Shown: piece after piece, positions 53,446-63,900 of the stretch
How positions within the stretch are numbered: the stretch's first letter is position 1
How the letters are laid out: each line of letters starts with the position of its first letter
Assembly: GCA_023391635.1 (NCBI GenBank)
Contig: JAEWAQ010000052.1
Coordinates: 62,001 to 126,000, forward strand
DNA length: 64,000 nucleotides
Direction of reading: 5' to 3'
Origin: Bacillota bacterium
GTDB lineage: Bacteria > Bacillota > Bacilli > Paenibacillales > Paenibacillaceae
Notes under the pieces: model-generated
Seen by the model: only the letters and a program-made list of their open reading frames with translations
Database searches by the model: none
What the model was told of the DNA's origin: nothing
Position numbers and translations under genes: made by a program

Positions 53446-53790
53446 ATGGAAATGGGCGAGGAAGAAGTATTGGCAATCGAAGAAAACGCGGAAACGGCAG
53501 CTGCTGCCGAGGAAGAAGCGAGTGCGGACGAAGACGCTGTCGCAACTGTGTCAGCGGTGGACGTCGGCGAAGAAGTCGTGGCTGAGGAAGCGGTCGTGGA
53601 CGACGCGGAAGCTGTGGATTCGGAAGACGGTGAAATTGAATCCTCGGATGAAGAAGTCGTGGCTGAGGAAGACGACGACGCAGCAGCTGAAGCAGTTGCC
53701 GAGGCGGACGAACCGGCGCTTGCCGAAGTTGCTGCCGATCAACCGGAAGCAGCATCGGATGACGGCGAAGCCGATGTAATCGGGGACTAA
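53446..53790 (+). CDS. Very acidic low-complexity protein
   Basis: 114 residues: 46 are Asp or Glu, with no Lys, Arg, His or aromatic residue; the rest is mainly Ala, Val and Ser. It is expected to be disordered and strongly negative. GGGAGGG lies 7 bases before the ATG at 53446. A 22-base DNA stretch (EEVVAEE) recurs 81 bases on, showing internal duplication by 27 residues. Acidic proteins of this type can be DNA mimics, chaperones of basic cargo or metal buffers; no family is recognised. A hairpin terminator follows. Confidence 0.7.
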   Translation: MEMGEEEVLAIEENAETAAAAEEEASADEDAVATVSAVDVGEEVVAEEAVVDDAEAVDSEDGEIESSDEEVVAEEDDDAAAEAVAEADEPALAEVAADQPEAASDDGEADVIGD

Positions 53791-53814
53791 TTCTCATCGT
53801 ACGCGAACGGATGA

Positions 53815-53844
53815 GGGGGAGCAGCGACGTGCCGGCTCCCCCTT
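53815..53844 (+). terminator. Terminator hairpin after the acidic-protein gene
   Basis: GGGGGAGC (53815-53822) pairs with GCTCCCCC (53835-53842), followed by only TT. It lies between convergent genes and may serve both. Confidence 0.6.
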
Positions 53845-53865
53845 GAACGGTCGATAGGATTTATT

Positions 53866-54534
53866 TCATTTGGCTTGAACCATGCTAAGCAGCGCCCACC
53901 TGCGCTCTTTGCGCTTCATGTATCGCGGCAGCGTGGCGTACAACTCCCGGCATTCCTTGAAAGCTGCTGCTGCTGCTTCCCGCTTGCCCAGATCTGCGTA
54001 TAGACGCCCCATCCGATAACATGCCTCGCAAGACGATGCATTGATTTCCTGCAGTTCTTGCAAGTAGTACAGCGCCTTGGCCGGGTCGCGCTTGGCCCAT
54101 GCTTCGCTGAGCCGCAAATACGGTGCGCCGTATTTGACCCGCGGGCTGATCTCCAAAGCGCGCAGCATCGACTGCTCGCCTTCCTCAATCTGGCCGAGCG
54201 CGAGCTCGCAAGTGCCCAGATCGCTCCAGTACTCGGCGGAATGGTCCAATTGATCTTGGATGCCCAGCAGCACCTCTTGCGCTTGCGCATGCTTGCGGCT
54301 TTCGATCAACAGCCGGGCAAGCTCCTGCTTGGCGGATATATCGTGTGGGCTCATTTGCAGCTGTCGCTTCCATTTGGCAATGGCGCTCTGACGCCTGAAC
54401 GGCCGCACGATGCTGGGAGATAGTCCGATGAACCGCCGTTCCAGCAAATAGAGCACGACCAGCAGCACCAGGATTGCCACGAACGGATTGCCGAGCAACC
54501 ACCACAACATACCGAACAAAAAGAACAGTTTCAC
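53866..54534 (-). CDS. TPR membrane protein
   Basis: 222 residues from a GTG at 54534, with AGGAGG eight bases upstream. A hydrophobic N-terminus (GMLWWLLGNPFVAILVLLVVLYLL, about 8-31) anchors it. A cytoplasmic domain of about five TPR helical pairs follows (AKQELARLLIESRKHAQAQE; CELALGQIEEGEQSMLRALE; CYRMGRLYADLGKREAAAAA). It is the last gene of the minus-strand tail cluster, 91 bases after its neighbour. It may link the injection machine to the membrane. Confidence 0.85.
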   Translation of the reverse strand: MKLFFLFGMLWWLLGNPFVAILVLLVVLYLLERRFIGLSPSIVRPFRRQSAIAKWKRQLQMSPHDISAKQELARLLIESRKHAQAQEVLLGIQDQLDHSAEYWSDLGTCELALGQIEEGEQSMLRALEISPRVKYGAPYLRLSEAWAKRDPAKALYYLQELQEINASSCEACYRMGRLYADLGKREAAAAAFKECRELYATLPRYMKRKERRWALLSMVQAK

Positions 54535-54625
54535 GCATCGCCCTCCTCTGCCGAATGTTCAGACTCGTAGAAAATTCGGCGTCAGAAGTAATTGTACCTG
54601 ATTTCGAAGTTCATGACAGCTTTCC

Positions 54626-56278
54626 CTACTCTACTTCTTTAGCGGGAGCCACTTCGGCAAGTGCGATCGCCTGCTCGATGCGAATGCCTGCCGCCGGATC
54701 CGCCAGCTTCTTGAATGCCCACCATCGAATGCGCAGCCGCTCTGCCTCCGTGCCGCCGTTCAACTTCATGCCGACGCGGAAGCTGCCCTTCTCCGGATAG
54801 ATCAGCGTACCGAAGGTGACGGAAGGCAGCTGCGCCTCATAGGCCGTCCCCTTGAACACGTCCACCGAGCCGAAATAAACGCAAGCGCCCGTCGAACCCG
54901 CTGCAGCCGACGCATCCGTATCTTCCTCAAGCCCGACCGTCACCGAAATGTCGCCCGCGCCGAGACCGTGTACGATTTCGTCGGTTACCCACTGCTTCTG
55001 GCCGCGCGAGAACAATCCCTTCTTCGCATTGCTGTCCAGCGCGATCTCGACCACCCCGGTGGCAATTTCATCCTGTATCTCCTGAGGCTTCGGGATTCCG
55101 AGCTTGAACTCGAAGGCGTTGCGACTCTCGTCGTACACGACGTCCAGCTCCGGCTTGCTCGCAAAAGACAATTCATAGGCCTTCGCTTCCGTATAGAAGC
55201 GATTGCCGGCGGTGGGACGCATCTTTCCGGCCAGCTTCTGCTGCAGGGAAGCATTCGGGATATACTCGCCAAAAGGCACCCTTTCCACTTGCTCGATCAT
55301 ATACGTGGGGCCGAGCTGCAGCAATCCGATCTTCGCCAGGCAGACGTCCTGATCGGCAAACCCTTCCGCAGCCTGATCCAGCGTCCGCTCGTACCAATCC
55401 TTCGTCACGCGTTCGGTCACCGGCTGGGCAATGATTTCGGCACTAAGCTGGGCCGTCGCATCGATCGGCACCCGGTTGTCGCCAATGGACAGGTTCACGG
55501 CGCCGGGCCGGAAAGACAGCTTGGCGAAGCTTCCGACGCGATCGTGCGCCTTCACGCTGTATACGAGCCGATATTCCGTCTCTTGACCGTTGCCGGGCTC
55601 GGTGAACCTTACGACATTGCCGTCCTTTCCGAGCGGCTCGAAACCATCGGCATCGTAGGACATCTCCAGCGAGATGCGCGGCGTCTGCAGCGTCTTCTCC
55701 ACGACGAGCGTAACGTCGACGACTTCGCCCGGATTCGCGTATTTGGGTATCCGCTGCGTCACCCGCACGTGTGCGTCCTGATACAGCGTCACGATATCCT
55801 CCAGGAAGCCGGCATGCTCGAACGCGGCAGGCGACGGGGCTTCTTCCTTCACGAACAGCCGATAGGATTCCAGGAAACGATTGTACTCCCCGACTTCGTC
55901 CCCACGCACCGAGGAATTCCCGACCGAATGAACGGGCTCGCGGCCTTTCTCATCATACGCGACGTACAAATAAACATTCTTCTTGTACTCGTTGTTCGAA
56001 AAGCCGTCGATCATCGACAGCTTGAGCGTTATCGGGGACGGGATGACGATCTCCCGGCCGATATAATCGAGCGCGACCCCGTTCTCGACGGTAATCGTCT
56101 TGTCGTCCACCGCCACGACCTGCATGCCTGCCAACACGCCGCTCCCGAACAACAGCCGGTTGAGCAGCCTCCGTTTGTCGTTGAAGTATTTTTGCTCTGA
56201 CTCGAAGTCCCTGACCGTCAACAGCTTGCCGTAAAAATAGCGATTCCTCTCGAACGGATACATCCTTGCCTTCTTCAC
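54626..56278 (-). CDS. Tail-locus protein, baseplate-associated, unknown exact role
   Basis: 550 residues from a GTG at 56278 with AAGGAGGG upstream. The N-terminus MYPFERNRYFYGKLLTVRDF begins a conserved segment that I have seen in tail-like injection loci next to baseplate proteins. The protein is beta-rich, probably with immunoglobulin-like or jelly-roll domains (VDVTLVVEKTLQTPRISLEMSYDAD region, about 170-290). There is no signal or membrane segment. Position between the tail gpI-like gene and the TPR gene supports a structural part in the baseplate or fibre. The exact function is not known. Confidence 0.75.
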   Translation of the reverse strand: MKKARMYPFERNRYFYGKLLTVRDFESEQKYFNDKRRLLNRLLFGSGVLAGMQVVAVDDKTITVENGVALDYIGREIVIPSPITLKLSMIDGFSNNEYKKNVYLYVAYDEKGREPVHSVGNSSVRGDEVGEYNRFLESYRLFVKEEAPSPAAFEHAGFLEDIVTLYQDAHVRVTQRIPKYANPGEVVDVTLVVEKTLQTPRISLEMSYDADGFEPLGKDGNVVRFTEPGNGQETEYRLVYSVKAHDRVGSFAKLSFRPGAVNLSIGDNRVPIDATAQLSAEIIAQPVTERVTKDWYERTLDQAAEGFADQDVCLAKIGLLQLGPTYMIEQVERVPFGEYIPNASLQQKLAGKMRPTAGNRFYTEAKAYELSFASKPELDVVYDESRNAFEFKLGIPKPQEIQDEIATGVVEIALDSNAKKGLFSRGQKQWVTDEIVHGLGAGDISVTVGLEEDTDASAAAGSTGACVYFGSVDVFKGTAYEAQLPSVTFGTLIYPEKGSFRVGMKLNGGTEAERLRIRWWAFKKLADPAAGIRIEQAIALAEVAPAKEVE

Positions 56279-56314
56279 CGTGCAATCCCTCCTTGTATAG
56301 TGGCCATCCGATTC

Positions 56315-58435
56315 TCATTCCATCTCGGAATCCATGCCCAGCCTTGTATGCGCGTCCATCCGCTTGTCCATGTCCCGGTCCACGATGAGCGTATCGTTGG
56401 GCATGCTGCGGTCCGGCTCGAGCGAGAGCAAGGATGGTTCTGCAAGCATCGTGTTCACGCCAAGATACGTATGTAAATCGAGGTACATCCACGGCTGCAG
56501 CCACAGGATTTGCACCTGGGTGTAGGCCGGTTTGTGGTCCTCGACGAGTTGTCTGAGCAATACCCGTTCCTTGTCCGAGCGGGCCTGGTCCTGGTGAAGC
56601 AGCAGCGTGAAGGCGAACGGATTATCCCCGTACAAGTCGTCGGTCAACCACCTGAGATCCCCTTGCTCCCTCATCCGTTTGAACTGGAACGCCTCGACGA
56701 TAATCGGCTTGCGGCCGGTCAGCGTCTCGATGAGCGTCTCGATGCCGCGCCTCGTCCCTCTGTACCTGTACAGCATCGGCGCTGCCCGGATCAATCGGCG
56801 AACCCATTCGTCGCTCCAATGCTCGTCGCAGGAGAGACCGAGCCAGGATGCGAGCCAGCGCAGCTGTCTGCCCTGTACGATCTCGGGGTCCAATTGGGCA
56901 GCCATTCCGTCGATTTGCGTGTCCACGCTGTCGAACAAGGTGCCGAACAAGGACAAGTACCGTTCCAGAAAATCGCTGCTGGCGGTATCTTCCTGATAGA
57001 CTGCCGGCAAGTAGGAGAGCAGCGTCGCCCGCGGAAAATGCACGCGCATGCGGCGAATCGTCGGCGTTGCGCTCTCGCTGCCGATCCATTCGGCTCTGAT
57101 CCACAAATACCGGCCCCGCGCCCCGAAGAACAGCGCATCGACCGGATTGATCACCGGCGGCGACCATAAAGCTCCAAGACCTTTCAGCTTCTCCGCGAAC
57201 GAATGATCCTTGCGGGCGATCCAATCGTCCACTTTCCATAGCGTGCCGTCAATCAGCAATAGATCCGAATCCGCTGCGAAGTAGGACAGCCGCAGCATCG
57301 TGCCGTCGGGAATATCGGCATCCAGCGTGAACTTGTGCCATACGGTCTCGGCTTCGGCACTGTCGAGCGCCCGGGACAGCCATACGCCTTCCGTCGCCCC
57401 GGTCCCTTCCCAGCCATGCGTCCGCTGCTGCAATTCCAGGATCGTAATGGAGCGGTTTTCACCGTTCAGAATATAGAGCCGGTCATGTCCATCGATCGAC
57501 ACCATGTCCGTCTTGCCGCGATATCCGCCCACGGTATCGAGCGGCCGGCCGTCTGCATCGTACTGATGGATGAAACGATCGTCCTCCATGCCGTCCAGCA
57601 CGATCCGCGACTCTCCCATATACAACCTGCCGCGCGAATCGACGGCGAGACCGGCGTACGATTGGGAAGGCAGATCGATCTGGCGTACGAGCCGCCCTTG
57701 GGCATCGAAGCCGAATACCCGCGACTCCCTGCTGTCGAATGCCTGCACCCCTCCGCCCGGCGATGCGTGCAAATAGACGATCCCTTCCCATTCTTCCGGC
57801 GACAAGGAGAGACGAACCCGGAACCGGTCATCGGTCATGACCGCTTCGATCCCGCCGGAAAGCGCGATTTTCAAAATGGCAAGGTGCCTGTCCGATTCGA
57901 TGAAATCATCGGCGCCAGGCATCTCTTCGTCTCTCAGCGTCAACACGTACAAATATTGATCATCCGAAGCGATCGCGAGCGGGCAGAAGGGCAACCCCTC
58001 GATCCGTTCACCGTCACGCCGCCAGCGAAGCTGCCCGCTCGCCACGTCGAAGGCGGCCAACGATGCCTCGCCTGCCTGTCCGAAGCGGTCGGCAACGAAC
58101 AGCGAATCGCCGGAGACAGCCAGCTTGCTGGACGCCGAGAAGAGTCCGTGGCCGGTGACGAACAGCCGCTCGCACAGCCGGCTAATGCGGTCATAGCGCC
58201 ACAGATCGCCTTGTTCGCTGAGCAGCGCCAGATGGCCAAGCGGGCCGACGGCAAAGGCGGTCACCTTGCCGATCCCCTCCAACTCCTCCACGCCGATCAG
58301 ATCGAGCAAGGCGTATTTCTCGCTGCGCTGCAGCGATACTCCGTCTTCCGCCGTCTCCAGGTTGCGGCTGACGCCCCTGCGCCGCCAATGCTCCGGCCGG
58401 TTCAACGAAAAGAACATGACCTTGCTGCTCTCCAC
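56315..58435 (-). CDS. Phage tail-like (gpI-type) protein with N-terminal propeller
   Basis: 706 residues from a GTG at 58435 with GGAGG upstream. Residues about 40-330 show repeated short beta blades with Asp/Gly turns like NHL or other propellers (RVFGFDAQGRLVRQIDLPSQ; LAVDSRGRLYMGES). About 340-470 is a beta-rich domain. The C-terminal 230 residues match the P2 gpI/TIGR02242 tail domain: LPAVYQEDTASSDFLERYLS and RYRGTRRGIETLIETLTGR. It should sit in the baseplate and connect to fibres. Confidence 0.87.
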   Translation of the reverse strand: MESSKVMFFSLNRPEHWRRRGVSRNLETAEDGVSLQRSEKYALLDLIGVEELEGIGKVTAFAVGPLGHLALLSEQGDLWRYDRISRLCERLFVTGHGLFSASSKLAVSGDSLFVADRFGQAGEASLAAFDVASGQLRWRRDGERIEGLPFCPLAIASDDQYLYVLTLRDEEMPGADDFIESDRHLAILKIALSGGIEAVMTDDRFRVRLSLSPEEWEGIVYLHASPGGGVQAFDSRESRVFGFDAQGRLVRQIDLPSQSYAGLAVDSRGRLYMGESRIVLDGMEDDRFIHQYDADGRPLDTVGGYRGKTDMVSIDGHDRLYILNGENRSITILELQQRTHGWEGTGATEGVWLSRALDSAEAETVWHKFTLDADIPDGTMLRLSYFAADSDLLLIDGTLWKVDDWIARKDHSFAEKLKGLGALWSPPVINPVDALFFGARGRYLWIRAEWIGSESATPTIRRMRVHFPRATLLSYLPAVYQEDTASSDFLERYLSLFGTLFDSVDTQIDGMAAQLDPEIVQGRQLRWLASWLGLSCDEHWSDEWVRRLIRAAPMLYRYRGTRRGIETLIETLTGRKPIIVEAFQFKRMREQGDLRWLTDDLYGDNPFAFTLLLHQDQARSDKERVLLRQLVEDHKPAYTQVQILWLQPWMYLDLHTYLGVNTMLAEPSLLSLEPDRSMPNDTLIVDRDMDKRMDAHTRLGMDSEME

Positions 58436-58480
58436 GCGATCACCTCCATTTGCCGAGTTTCAAGTAACGTTTGTAAGCGA

Positions 58481-58582
58481 GAGTTACCCAACTTTTTCAG
58501 GTAATTCCGTCCATGCGGCGCGTTTACGCGTGAGTTACCCAACCATTTCGAGTAATTCCGTCCATGCGGCGCATTCCGGCAC
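58481..58582 (+). repeat. Two 51-bp tandem repeats
   Basis: GAGTTACCCAAC starts units at 58481 and 58532. Both continue to a shared GTAATTCCGTCCATGCGGCGC. The pair fills the gap between two tail genes. Confidence 0.9.
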
Positions 58583-58589
58583 TCATGTC

Positions 58590-60830
58590 TTACACCTGCG
58601 CGCGGTTGATCAGCTCGATGCGGTGGTCGCCGGAGTAGACGAGGCCGCTCGGCGGCAGCACGATGTCCCCGGCGGCATTCTTGCGCGCGCCCGCGCCTTC
58701 CGCATCCATCCACAGATCCTGCACGTAGGCGACGCCCTTGATCCCCGCGATGGCGCCATAGATGTCGCCTTTGCTGACCGTTCGGCCGAACGGCCAGCCC
58801 CTTATGCCTTCCAGCGGGCGGTCGAGCGGCGACAGCAGCCGGCTCAGCACGCGGACGATGCGGTGCGCTTCTTCCATGAAATGCGGCTCGACGACAACCG
58901 TCGCGTGAACCGTAACCTGCACGTAAGCCGGCGCCACGACATGGACTTCCGTTGTGACCAACCGTCGCTCGTCCAGATGCTTCGCTACCGTGGCCAGGAA
59001 GCCCCGGCTTGGCGTCGGCGTTCTTGAAGCGCCCTCGGGGACGACGACAACGGTCACCGCGGCCGGCGCTTCCTCGCGACCCGGCGCATAGCCTGGCAGC
59101 ACGTGCACACGCGCCACTTGAAGACCCGGCGTAGAACCCGCGATCGCCTCGAAGTCCTCGTTGTTCACGGCGCAATAAGGCTTGCCCCATTCCGACTCGG
59201 TTCGCTGCAGGCAATCCATGATCGATTCCGCTTCCGTGCCGCCCGAGGCATAGCCGGCATTGGTCACTGTCAGCCCCCATGCCTGCTGCTGCGGCTCCAC
59301 CCACCTGGTCAGCAAGTTTGGCTTGATGTTGCCCCGTTCCCCGCCCCCAAACGTGCAGGAGACGATCATCAAGTTCGCGGCATCCGGGGCGCCCGTGCAT
59401 GGGATGGCGCCGTGTTCGTCATCGCCGAACGTCAGCGTCTGCTCTTCGGGCCGATACACGTAATGGGAATCGAGCGGGCCCGAGCGGTCGAAATCCGCCT
59501 TCGGCTGCCAGTCTTCCCACATCAGCTCCCCCGTCTCATCATCCGGCACTCCGACCTGGATCAGCAACCGCTCAAACTGCCGACACGGGATATCGGGCAG
59601 CTCGAACCGCTGGCCCGGCAGCCCGTTGCTGTGGCCGATGGCCAGCAGCGGTTCGAAGGCTGCCTCGTAATGGATCAGCCGAACGTTCCCCGCGCCGATC
59701 GGCGGTACCGCGCCTTGTACGCCGTCCCCGAATCGGACGACAACAGGGTCAACTGCAGCAGGATCGTCCTGCCGCTCCACTGTGCACCAGCGATCGCCGG
59801 GTCCTGCCGTGGCCAGATTCGGCGCCACGCGCCATTCTCGCCACCTGCCGTCCGCTTCCTGCACCTGGACGCGCAGCTTGCCGTGCCGCGCCAAGTAGCC
59901 ATCAGTCCGGATCGCGCATCCCGGCGTGCCGGGACAATCATATTCCCGCTTCTCGCACATCGTATCCTGCTGTCTAACCTTCACGGTATTCAGCAGCAGC
60001 CGGTCGATGCGCGGCGGCCGTTCGTATCCGGCTTCCTCCAGCGTGCAGCTGATCCAATAACGGGGCTTGTCCGCGGCAGGGTGCAGAACGATCGGTTTCA
60101 TCGGCTTGTCCAGCCGGAATGCCATCCGCCCGCTGTAGGTCAGATGAACGGTCTCGTCCTCCGACAGCGTCAGCGCCGACCAGGCGCCTCCGGTCGTCTC
60201 ATCGGTGCAATACGCTTTCCAGCTTACGCGCGCTGACGGTACGACATCCGACATGTCGGCCGCCGGTGCTCCTTCCGCGTCCCCCGCCAACAGAATGGAC
60301 AGCGAGATCGTCTCCCCGGCCTCCGGCGCTTGATCGAGCGACACGTACAGCACGCTGCCTGCGCGCGCATCGGGGCCGAAGGCGTAAAACGCCGAATTGC
60401 CCGCATCGTTCGAGGCCGTGCGATCGCTGGCCTCGCGCTCGGTGCGAGTCATGATGCGGTCGATCGCCAGCGGCAGCAGCCGGACGGGCTCCGCCGTCTC
60501 GAATATTTGGTCCTCCGCCTGCAGCTTCGTTCCGCGCGGCAGCTCTACCTGCCGCGTAACCCGGCCGATCGCCGCGATCGTCTCGGCAGATTGCGCTTCC
60601 TGCCTGGCGATGCCCAACAATTGCAAAAACTTGAGTTTGTTTCGCTCCGGAATCCGGCTTAGGTAAAACTGCTGCATTTCGCTTAGCCAAGCGAACAATT
60701 CCAGGAAGGTTATGCCCGGATCATGCGCGTTCTCGTCGGTCCATTCCGGCAATCGATGCGGAATACTCTGCCGCATGTCCTGTACCAAATCCGCAAAATT
60801 GCGGTCATCGAGCGGCAAACGGGGCAGCAT
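58590..60830 (-). CDS. Baseplate J-type protein
   Basis: 746 residues. The N-terminus LPRLPLDDRNFADLVQDMRQ and PEWTDENAHDPGITFLELFA match the putative baseplate assembly family (TIGR02243) of tail-like injection systems. The later part has the baseplate-J hallmark PGLQVARVHVLPGYAP and VQVTVHATVVVEP. GAGAGGAGG lies before the ATG at 60830. It is expected in the baseplate wedge. The next gene upstream is a larger relative. Confidence 0.92.
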   Translation of the reverse strand: MLPRLPLDDRNFADLVQDMRQSIPHRLPEWTDENAHDPGITFLELFAWLSEMQQFYLSRIPERNKLKFLQLLGIARQEAQSAETIAAIGRVTRQVELPRGTKLQAEDQIFETAEPVRLLPLAIDRIMTRTEREASDRTASNDAGNSAFYAFGPDARAGSVLYVSLDQAPEAGETISLSILLAGDAEGAPAADMSDVVPSARVSWKAYCTDETTGGAWSALTLSEDETVHLTYSGRMAFRLDKPMKPIVLHPAADKPRYWISCTLEEAGYERPPRIDRLLLNTVKVRQQDTMCEKREYDCPGTPGCAIRTDGYLARHGKLRVQVQEADGRWREWRVAPNLATAGPGDRWCTVERQDDPAAVDPVVVRFGDGVQGAVPPIGAGNVRLIHYEAAFEPLLAIGHSNGLPGQRFELPDIPCRQFERLLIQVGVPDDETGELMWEDWQPKADFDRSGPLDSHYVYRPEEQTLTFGDDEHGAIPCTGAPDAANLMIVSCTFGGGERGNIKPNLLTRWVEPQQQAWGLTVTNAGYASGGTEAESIMDCLQRTESEWGKPYCAVNNEDFEAIAGSTPGLQVARVHVLPGYAPGREEAPAAVTVVVVPEGASRTPTPSRGFLATVAKHLDERRLVTTEVHVVAPAYVQVTVHATVVVEPHFMEEAHRIVRVLSRLLSPLDRPLEGIRGWPFGRTVSKGDIYGAIAGIKGVAYVQDLWMDAEGAGARKNAAGDIVLPPSGLVYSGDHRIELINRAQV

Positions 60831-60856
60831 GCTCCAGCCTCCTCTCCGGCGTAGTC

Positions 60857-60957
60857 AAATTCGTTGCTTGTTTATGGCTGCATTCGCGGCACGGCCCGCC
60901 TCGCCTCTTCGCGCGAATGGCCGTTCGTCTGTCGAATTCGTGCTCGTTTATCGAATC
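60857..60957 (+). repeat. Imperfect direct repeat between the two baseplate genes
   Basis: AAATTCGTTGCTTGTTTAT (about 60859-60877) and GAATTCGTGCTCGTTTAT (about 60937-60954) are alike with a few changes, in a 125-base gap. Their role is not known. Confidence 0.4.
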
Positions 60958-63900
60958 AGTTGCTGATCACTTGCAAACGATGGGCTCCGCCCGTCACGAC
61001 GCCGTGGATCACTTCGCGGACGCGCTCTTCCGTCAATTCCTGCCGTCGTCCGTGCTCGACCTTCTCCACGAGCAGGTGCAGCTTGTCCACGCGCGACACG
61101 CCGGGCACCGACTGCAGCAGCCCGTACAAGACGGAAGCGTGAATCGGCTCGCCGATATCCCAGCCTTGGCCGTCCATCCGCCCGGATACCGTATTCAGAA
61201 AACGATTCAGGCGTTCCAGGCAAGCCGCCTCCGCAGGCATGACCTGTTCCGGCGATTCGACCACGACCGAGGCGGACACCGATACTTCCAGGAAGGCCGG
61301 CGGCACGACGGACAGCTTGCCGGCCGCCGCTATCACGTTCGGCAAAGCGGCATTCAGCGCCGTCTCCAGCCGGCGTCTCATCGGGGCGTCATAGTCTGCC
61401 GACACGGTGCCTCCGGGGGACAACGCCACGACCGCCAGCGAACCGGGCGACTTCTCCATGCGAGCGTTGCGGTCGCGAATGCACTTCACCTTGCGGATAC
61501 CCGGTTCGATCTCGCGAACCATCCATTCCACGTCGGAGGCCGAGATTCCCCGCCCTTTATGCTTCAGTCGCTGCGGGCCGCGCAGCAGTGCGCCTTCGAT
61601 CGGCTCGCCTGCGCCTCCGCCGACGGCGGGCGCAGGATTACCCACCCGATTCACATAGGCGAGCGCCTCCGACAGCTGCGTAATTTCGCCTTCTCCCACA
61701 TTGCCTCTGGCGCCTTCGGTAACCTGGTAGGTGACGCGCACTTTGTCGCCGCCCCGATCGGGCGGCACCCGGCCGTGCGTGCCGTCCCCGAACCGGATAT
61801 GACCGCTTGCGGAGTCTAGCAAATAATGGCGGTCGTCCGGGCCGGAACCGAGCAGCGACGCGACCGGCGTCCAGCGCACCCACAGCCGCTGGATACGGCC
61901 TTCGCTGTCGCGGTACAGCTCATAGCGGTCCGGGTCCCGTTCCATCAACGCGGCAAGCTCGTGCTCCGTGAACTGCCCGGTCTCATCCACCCAAACCTCA
62001 TGACCGATGACCGGTGCGGACGAGAGCACATAACCGTCCTCTACCCGCTCCGGGTATTCGTCCTCGATCGTGCGACGCTGCACGGCGGATATCGCGTTGC
62101 GCCGGATGGCCGTCACGGTCGGCGTCAGCGCTTCGGCGGCGCCGTACGCGCTGTCCCGGTCGACCGCCCGCAGCCAGCAGCGCTCGCGGCCGAAGAAGAC
62201 GGCGGGGCCATGACCCGGCGGTCCGATGAACTGCAGCATGCCGGACTCGGTGAATCCAGCGGTCTCGTCGATCACCTTCAGCGTCATCCAGGACCAGGCC
62301 AGGCCGTTCCTCACGTACGCTTGCCATTCGATCGCCGGCAGACGGTCCTCGGCCGGCACCCGCTGTCCCAGCATCCAGTGCAGCCGGATCGGGCCCTTCG
62401 CGAGCGGCGCATCGAATGCGAGATACAGCGCCGGCGCGGGAGCCGGGATCGGCACGAACGGCTTGAACGTCTCGCCCCCTTGCTTCACGGTCGCGCCCAC
62501 GTTCATCCACTCCGCATTGTTCCACGTATAAGCGGCTTGAGGGGACAGTTCCACCGTGTCCTCGTGCGCATAGGAGAACCGCAATTCTTCCAGCCAAGGG
62601 CTCATGTAATCCACGACCGCCGCCGTGACGGGATCGGTTATAAGCACGCGTGCCCGCAGCCAACGGTCCTCAAGCCCATTCACGAGCGTCGGCGCCAAGT
62701 CGTCCGGGCAAGTGAACGTCAGACAATATTCGCTCAATTGTTCCGACATGCCGGCGAACAGCGATTCGTACCGGCTGCTTTCCGGCAATCGCATCCAGGC
62801 CGACCCGTTCCAATATTCCCAGATCACTTGACGCACGTACACCCTGGGAACGGGCTTCGGCTCGAAATCGTCGGTGCGCATGATCATCTTCCACTTGATC
62901 TCCGGATCTGGACCCGTGCGCAGGGAGTTCGCTTCGCAGCGCGCCTTGAACTTCACCTGCAGGCGGCTTCCCCGCTTGCTGAGCGCTTCCGGGCTCGCCG
63001 CGCAGAATACCGCATACGGCAGAAAATGCGTGCCGAACGGATAGAAGCCGGTCGCGTCAAGCTCCGTATCGTTATGGTAGAGCGCCGTCGGCACGATGCC
63101 GACACGATCGTTCTCCGCATCGTGGGCGAGCCGGACCGTCACGCGATCCATCGCCGGCACTGCATCAAGCACGGGAGAACGCCCACCGTCCGGCGCCGAC
63201 TTAATCCGGCAGCGGATCCAGCGTCCCGAAACGCCGCATATTTCGCTCGGCTCCGCCATTCCCGGCGTGAGCTTGCGCAGCGTGACGTCCCGTTCGTTCA
63301 CCTCGATCCCTTCGAATGCCGTCCATTTTCCTTCATGATAATAGGACCACTCTACCTCATCCGCCCTCGCCATGACCGCCGCCAGATCATTTTCCACGTA
63401 ACGTTTCTCGGCATTGTGCCAGCGCAAGGTCAAGCGAGTCGGACGATCGATCAGGAACAGGTCGTCGTGCCGCAAATAGAACGCATGCTCCTGCAAATTG
63501 TCGCCGTGCACCGCAAAGAGCGGAAGTTCTGGCGCATCGTTCGCGGCCAGACGATCGTCGTAGTCTTCGGCCCGCAGGAAAATCCGGTCCAGTCGCGGAT
63601 GAACGCCGTACAGATCGACCAGTCGGGCAGGGGTTACCGCCAGCGCGCCCTCCGTCTCGAACGGGATGTCCTCGCCGCCGTCGTCCGCGGCCGCCGTGAG
63701 CACGGTGCCAGTCGGGATGAATACCGGTTCGCGCACGCCTTCGTTGAGCGAGAACACGACATGGGTTCGGGCCGGACGGGCCGGCTGCAAGCTGACGCGC
63801 CACAAGTCGAGGAAGGCGATGAAATGGTTCATCGAAACCTGGTTGAGCCGCTTGACATTCTCTCCGAGCAGCCTTGCAGCCAAGTAGAACAAAGCCGTTC

